Positions 5,448 through 7,187 of a stretch of DNA of 7,187 nucleotides are shown piece after piece. Where the stretch lies: NCBI GenBank assembly GCA_002384315.1, contig DGBL01000179.1, positions 1 through 7,187 on the forward strand, read 5' to 3'. The notes under the pieces were generated by a model. The model had not been told where the DNA came from, searched no databases, and saw only the letters and a list, made by a program, of their open reading frames with translations. A program made the translations under genes and the position numbers. This DNA is from Micrococcaceae bacterium UBA4005. GTDB taxonomy: Bacteria > Actinomycetota > Actinomycetes > Actinomycetales > Micrococcaceae. How positions within the stretch are numbered: position 1 is the first letter of the stretch; every line of letters begins with the position of its first letter.

Positions 5448-7045
5448 CGCGCGGGGCGCCGCGGACAACGTCCGCCAGCCAGCCGACGGGGCGGACGTTC
5501 GTGCTGATCTTCGTGGCACTGCTTTTCGCCATGCTGCTGACGGCACTGAACCAGACCATCCTCGGTACGGCTTTGCCGACGATCGTCGGCGAGCTCAACG
5601 GCGCAAGCCACATGTTGTGGGTTATTACCGCATTCATTCTCGCCTCGACCATCACCATGCCGATCTACGGCAAACTAGGCGATCTGGTGGGTAGGAAGTA
5701 TCTGCTGGTAACCGCGATCAGCGTCTTCCTGGTGGGGTCCGTCATAGGTGCGTTGGCGCCGTCCATGGGCTGGCTGATTGCCGCCCGTGTGGTACAGGGC
5801 CTTGGTGGCGGCGGGCTCATGATCCTGTCCCAGTCGATCATCGCGGACATCGTTCCAGCCCGGGAACGCGGGAAATATATGGGCTGGATGGGCGGAGTGT
5901 TCGCCTTCGCCTCCGTGGTGGGACCGCTTATTGGCGGCTGGCTGACGGAGGGCCCGGGCTGGCGCTGGACTTTCTGGTTCAATCTTCCGGTCGGCGCGCT
6001 GGCACTGGTCGGTGCGCTGATGTTCCTCAAGGCGCCGACGCATCGCGTGCGACCCCGACTGGATGTGTGGGGCATGGTGTTCATCGCCCTATCCACCACC
6101 GGGCTCGTCCTGGTGGCGAGCTGGGGTGGCAACCAATACGCGTGGACCAGCCCGACAATCCTGGCGCTCAGCGCCGGAACGGTGGCTACCGGCGTCGTCT
6201 TCGTCCTCATTGAGCGTCGGACGGCGGAACCGATCATCCCCATGGGGTTGTTCCGGGACCGCAACTTCAGGCTCACCACCGCAGCCGGGTTATTGACTGC
6301 GGTCGCGATGTTCGGCTCGATCGGATATATGCCGACTTATCTGCAGATGGCCACAGGCGCTTCGGCCACCGAGGCCGGGTTGCTGATGATTCCGATGATG
6401 GGCGCCCTTCTCGCTGCTTCGGTCGTCTCGGGCCAGCTGGTCTCCCGGACGGGGCGGTATAAGTGGATGCCGATCGCTGGATCGCTCATCATGGTGCTGG
6501 CGCTGATCCTCATGGGCCTGCTCACGGCTGATTCTGAGGTCTGGCATATCTGTTTGAACCTCGGGATCCTCGGTTTCGGACTGGGCCTGAATATGCAGAT
6601 ATTGGTGCTGATCGTGCAGAATTCCTTCCCGCTGAGCCAGGTGGGCACGGCGACGGCGGCGAGTACCTACTTCCGGCAGATCGGGGCCACTCTGGGCTCG
6701 GCCGTCATTGGCAGTCTCTTCGCCAGCAGGCTCAGCGGGTACCTGGCTGAACGACTCCCCCCACAGGCTGCCCAAGCCACCTCGGGCGGGAATTCGTTGA
6801 CGCCGGAACTGGTGCAGCAACTGCCGGAAGACGTGCGCCGGGTCGTTGTCGGAGCCTACAGCGAGGCGTTGATTCCATTGTTTTTATACATGGCTCCCAT
6901 GGCGGCGGTGGCGGCGGTACTGTGCCTCTTCCTGACGGAAAACCCTTTGGCAACCACGCTGGATCCGACTACGTCGGGGCCGGCTGCCGGAGTGGTGACG
7001 GACCCGCTCCAGGCCCCGGCCGCGAGTGGCCGGGCAAGCGCATGA
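5444..7045 (+). CDS. MFS multidrug exporter, DHA2 (EmrB/QacA) type, about 14 membrane helices
   Basis: A 533-residue inner-membrane drug:proton antiporter by family. Helix 1 holds the DHA2-type motif LNQTILGTALPTIVGEL (35-51). Loop 2-3 holds motif A, GKLGDLVGRK (77-86). RVVQGLGGGGLMILSQ (115-130) is motif B-like, and GVFAFASVVGPLIGGWL (151-167) is motif C, the antiporter signature. A polar loop at about 431-470 precedes the last helix, followed by a disordered Pro/Ala-rich tail from about 505. Length and helix pattern fit the 14-helix group. Position 36 is Asn where many relatives have Asp in this first-helix motif. The GTG start overlaps the tetR stop and the stop overlaps the next ATG (7042-7045), so the three genes form one unit. 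Substrates of such pumps are broad and cannot be inferred here. Confidence 0.94.
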   Translation: MTRGAPRTTSASQPTGRTFVLIFVALLFAMLLTALNQTILGTALPTIVGELNGASHMLWVITAFILASTITMPIYGKLGDLVGRKYLLVTAISVFLVGSVIGALAPSMGWLIAARVVQGLGGGGLMILSQSIIADIVPARERGKYMGWMGGVFAFASVVGPLIGGWLTEGPGWRWTFWFNLPVGALALVGALMFLKAPTHRVRPRLDVWGMVFIALSTTGLVLVASWGGNQYAWTSPTILALSAGTVATGVVFVLIERRTAEPIIPMGLFRDRNFRLTTAAGLLTAVAMFGSIGYMPTYLQMATGASATEAGLLMIPMMGALLAASVVSGQLVSRTGRYKWMPIAGSLIMVLALILMGLLTADSEVWHICLNLGILGFGLGLNMQILVLIVQNSFPLSQVGTATAASTYFRQIGATLGSAVIGSLFASRLSGYLAERLPPQAAQATSGGNSLTPELVQQLPEDVRRVVVGAYSEALIPLFLYMAPMAAVAAVLCLFLTENPLATTLDPTTSGPAAGVVTDPLQAPAASGRASA

Positions 7046-7187
7046 GGATGCCCTCAGCTGCGGACCGCTCGCCCTATGTCATCACCCGGGCACGGCTCAT
7101 GGCCGCTCCTGCGGCACGAATCTTCGAGGTGCTTGCCACTCCCTCCCTGCATGCGGTGATCGATGGTTCAGACACCGTCATCGGGGC
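7042..7187 (+). CDS. SRPBCC-fold (START/polyketide-cyclase-like) protein, 5' part only
   Basis: The first 48 codons are visible before the window ends. After a short arm the sequence shows YVITRARLMAAPAARIFEVL, ATPSLHAVIDGS and DTVIG. This is the usual opening of SRPBCC small-molecule-binding proteins: a beta strand, the AAPAA-IFEVL helix, the P-SLH turn and the DGS segment. Family members bind hydrophobic ligands in a cavity, and some are cyclases or aromatases; no specific role can be assigned from this fragment. ATG at 7042 overlaps the exporter stop (ATGA), suggesting coupling; a second in-frame ATG at 7048 is possible but has no separate ribosome binding site. Its place behind an exporter suggests that it may handle the same hydrophobic compound, which is inference. 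Confidence 0.75.
   Translation, partial: MRMPSAADRSPYVITRARLMAAPAARIFEVLATPSLHAVIDGSDTVIG

Overview
The window is GC-rich, with tightly packed genes all on the + strand, many GTG starts and four-base start/stop overlaps. This fits a high-GC actinobacterium. The protein sequences feel like Arthrobacter-type Micrococcaceae, but that assignment is from memory and not proven here.

Layout: (1) Bases 1-243 are the 3' end of sucD, the succinyl-CoA ligase alpha subunit, including its catalytic His. (2) Bases 244-370 are a gene-free spacer with a long nested inverted repeat. (3) Bases 371-1156 encode an IclR-family regulator. (4) Bases 1157-1324 are a regulatory-looking spacer with a palindrome, an 11-bp direct repeat and a short hairpin. 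(5) Bases 1325-3641 hold three genes joined by ATGA overlaps: acetoin/2-oxoacid dehydrogenase E1 alpha, E1 beta and a 76-residue free-standing lipoyl domain. (6) Bases 3706-4761 encode a zinc-dependent medium-chain alcohol dehydrogenase with its own strong ribosome binding site. (7) Bases 4762-4823 are an AT-rich promoter/operator region. (8) Bases 4824-7187 hold a second overlapping set: a TetR-family regulator, a 14-helix DHA2-type MFS exporter and the start of a SRPBCC-fold protein cut by the window end.

How they may work together: the E1 pair decarboxylates or cleaves a small oxo substrate on thiamine diphosphate and could hand the acyl group to the lipoyl-lysine of the small protein. No E2 acyltransferase core and no E3 dehydrogenase is present in the window, so those steps must be supplied elsewhere or not occur in the usual way. 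The dehydrogenase just downstream could make the oxo substrate (for example an acetoin-like ketone), and the IclR protein is the natural candidate regulator; both are inferences from position. The tetR-MFS-SRPBCC set looks like a separate, self-regulated efflux unit.

The most unusual feature is the dehydrogenase operon whose E2 is reduced to a bare lipoyl domain. Next are the probably leaderless tetR start with operator-like repeats and the structured spacers around the IclR gene.
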